Assembly (NCBI GenBank): GCA_023417165.1
Contig: JAEZGD010000551.1
Span: 1 to 6,183 of the forward strand
DNA: 6,183 nt
Source: Planctomycetota bacterium
GTDB lineage: Bacteria > Planctomycetota > Planctomycetia > Pirellulales > Pirellulaceae
Reading direction: 5' to 3'
Shown here: in pieces, positions 5,092 through 6,183 of the stretch
How positions within the stretch are numbered: the stretch's first letter is position 1
Layout of the letters: each line of letters begins with the position of its first letter
Notes under the pieces: generated by a model
What the model was told of the DNA's origin: nothing
Database searches by the model: none
Seen by the model: the letters and a program-made list of their open reading frames with translations, nothing else
Program-made: the position numbers and the translations under genes

Positions 5092-6183
5092 ATGCGTGCT
5101 CCATTGAGTTTGTGGTGGCAGTACTTCTGGGCGCTGATCGGCGTGCCGTGGGTCTGTGTATCGCTGGTGGCACTGGCTGTGTATGCCAACCCGTGGAGAC
5201 CGTCGATTGGCGATTTGTCGCAAGAGTGGCTCTCGGCCAGGTGTTACTTCGCGGGGCTCGATGTCTATACGTCGATGGACGAAACGTTGCCTCGGTTCTT
5301 AGGAGTACGTAACAGCACCAGCGCTGACAGCTTGCGTATGAACGGGCATCCGCCGTCGTCGATCTTGTGGATCTTGCCACTGGGGCAGTTATCGTATCCG
5401 CACGTGAAGCTGATTTGGCAGTTGCTGTCGCTGGGCTGTGTGGCGTTGTCGGTGGCGGGCATCGTGTCGTCGCGTGGGCTGGATCTGGATCGTTCGAATG
5501 TTTGGCCTTTAATGGTGTTGGTCATAGGCAGTACGCCGCTTGCCAGTCAAACCGCCATGCTGCAATTCAATGCCATCTTGCTGCTGCTGTTGACCGCCGC
5601 GTGGCTGGCACAGCGTAACGGACAGTCGTGGGTGGCGGGTGCGCTGATCGGCATTGCGGCCAGCGTGAAGCTCTTTCCGCTGTATCTGTTGTTCGTGTTC
5701 CTGATGATGCGCGATTGGCGCGCGCTGCTTGGAGGTGTGCTGGCCTTCGCTGCGATGGTCGGCGCCTCGTGTGCGGTGTTCGGTAGCGACGCCTGGCGGA
5801 CGTTTGTCGTCGAGGTGATACCGTCGCTCGATACGTGGCGCGGGGCATGGCTGAACTCGTCGCTCACAGGTTTTTGGGCACGACTGTTTGATCCTGCGAA
5901 TCCGCATGTCGTGCCGCTCACGCAATCGCCGCTCATCGCCAAAGGCGCGATGCTGCTGTGCGCTGCGCTGCTTTCGATCGGTGTCGCTTGGAAGAGTTGG
6001 CGCGCGCAATCGATGACCGAGCGCGATCGCGCGTTTGCGCTGGGCGTGGTAGCGATGATTTTGTGTTCGCCGACCGCGTGGGATCATTACTGGCTGATGC
6101 TGGTACTGCCCCTGCCGATCTGGTGGTGGACTGCCCAGGTCAGCCCTGTGGGGCGCGTGGTGTTTTGGCTGTGTGTCGTGCTA
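5092..6183 (+). CDS. Multi-pass glycosyltransferase, GT87/DUF2029 type (GT-C fold), 3' end cut by window
   Basis: 364 codons are present and the frame stays open at the window end. The family transfers sugars, classically mannose, from polyprenyl-phosphate donors to acceptors on the outer face of the membrane; the substrate here is unknown. An N-terminal TM helix (about 12-31) is followed by an extracytoplasmic loop with IGDLSQEW (39-46), where D41 fits the conserved GT-C catalytic aspartate, then GLDVYT (55-60) and NGHPPSS (84-90). About eight further hydrophobic helices follow. Family landmarks are LQFNAILLLLLTAAWLA (157-173), AGALIGIAASVKLFPLYLL (182-200) and CSPTAWDHYWLMLVLP (325-340). 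ATG 5092 has AGGA (5081-5084) at 7 nt, and an in-frame TAG at 5080-5082 excludes an earlier start. It follows a terminator, so it begins a new unit. Family assignment is by motif recognition. Confidence 0.85.
   Translation, partial: MRAPLSLWWQYFWALIGVPWVCVSLVALAVYANPWRPSIGDLSQEWLSARCYFAGLDVYTSMDETLPRFLGVRNSTSADSLRMNGHPPSSILWILPLGQLSYPHVKLIWQLLSLGCVALSVAGIVSSRGLDLDRSNVWPLMVLVIGSTPLASQTAMLQFNAILLLLLTAAWLAQRNGQSWVAGALIGIAASVKLFPLYLLFVFLMMRDWRALLGGVLAFAAMVGASCAVFGSDAWRTFVVEVIPSLDTWRGAWLNSSLTGFWARLFDPANPHVVPLTQSPLIAKGAMLLCAALLSIGVAWKSWRAQSMTERDRAFALGVVAMILCSPTAWDHYWLMLVLPLPIWWWTAQVSPVGRVVFWLCVVL

Overview
The window looks like chromosomal DNA of a moderately GC-rich bacterium, most likely a planctomycete (Pirellulales-like). 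I infer this from recalled family resemblance, not from a search. The signs are an ECF sigma / membrane anti-sigma / secreted PDZ protein operon, a coiled-coil inner-membrane protein followed by a tiny membrane protein, and a mutarotase carried as a putative lipoprotein. There are no rRNA or tRNA genes, CRISPR arrays or insertion sequences, and nothing in base composition stands out as recently acquired.

Layout. (1) Bases 1-444, minus strand: 5' part of an exported aldose 1-epimerase with its own promoter at about 480-508. (2) Bases 445-1028: a long divergent intergenic region. It holds a plus-strand promoter-like site with a 12-bp perfect palindrome in its spacer. It then holds a leader of about 445 nt with a possible 48-codon reading frame (700-846) whose ribosome binding site and start codon could be masked by a hairpin. 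(3) Bases 1029-3399: the central operon, made of ECF sigma factor, RseA-like single-pass anti-sigma factor (ATGA overlap) and secreted PDZ plus coiled-coil protein. (4) Bases 3400-3894: a GC-rich hairpin, a cluster of inverted repeats without an ORF, then a good sigma-70 promoter with an inverted repeat directly abutting its -35, and a 5' UTR of about 160 nt. (5) Bases 3895-4915: two translationally coupled membrane proteins, a 275-aa TM/coiled-coil/beta-domain protein and a 70-aa single-TM protein starting at TTG, closed by a classic intrinsic terminator (4935-4960). (6) Bases 5092 to the window end: a multi-pass GT-C glycosyltransferase of the GT87/DUF2029 type, cut by the window edge.

How the parts may work together. 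The sigma operon reads as a self-contained envelope-signalling circuit: a cytoplasmic sigma factor, a membrane tether that holds it, and a periplasmic PDZ protein placed where other bacteria have RseB or the DegS PDZ, but with no protease domain attached. The second unit looks like a conserved envelope-structural module of unknown function. The mutarotase and the glycosyltransferase both act on sugars outside the cytoplasm, but nothing in the sequence links them to the regulatory operon. The most interesting items are the protease-less PDZ protein in a sigma/anti-sigma operon, the long structured leader before the sigma gene, and the coupled large/small membrane pair.
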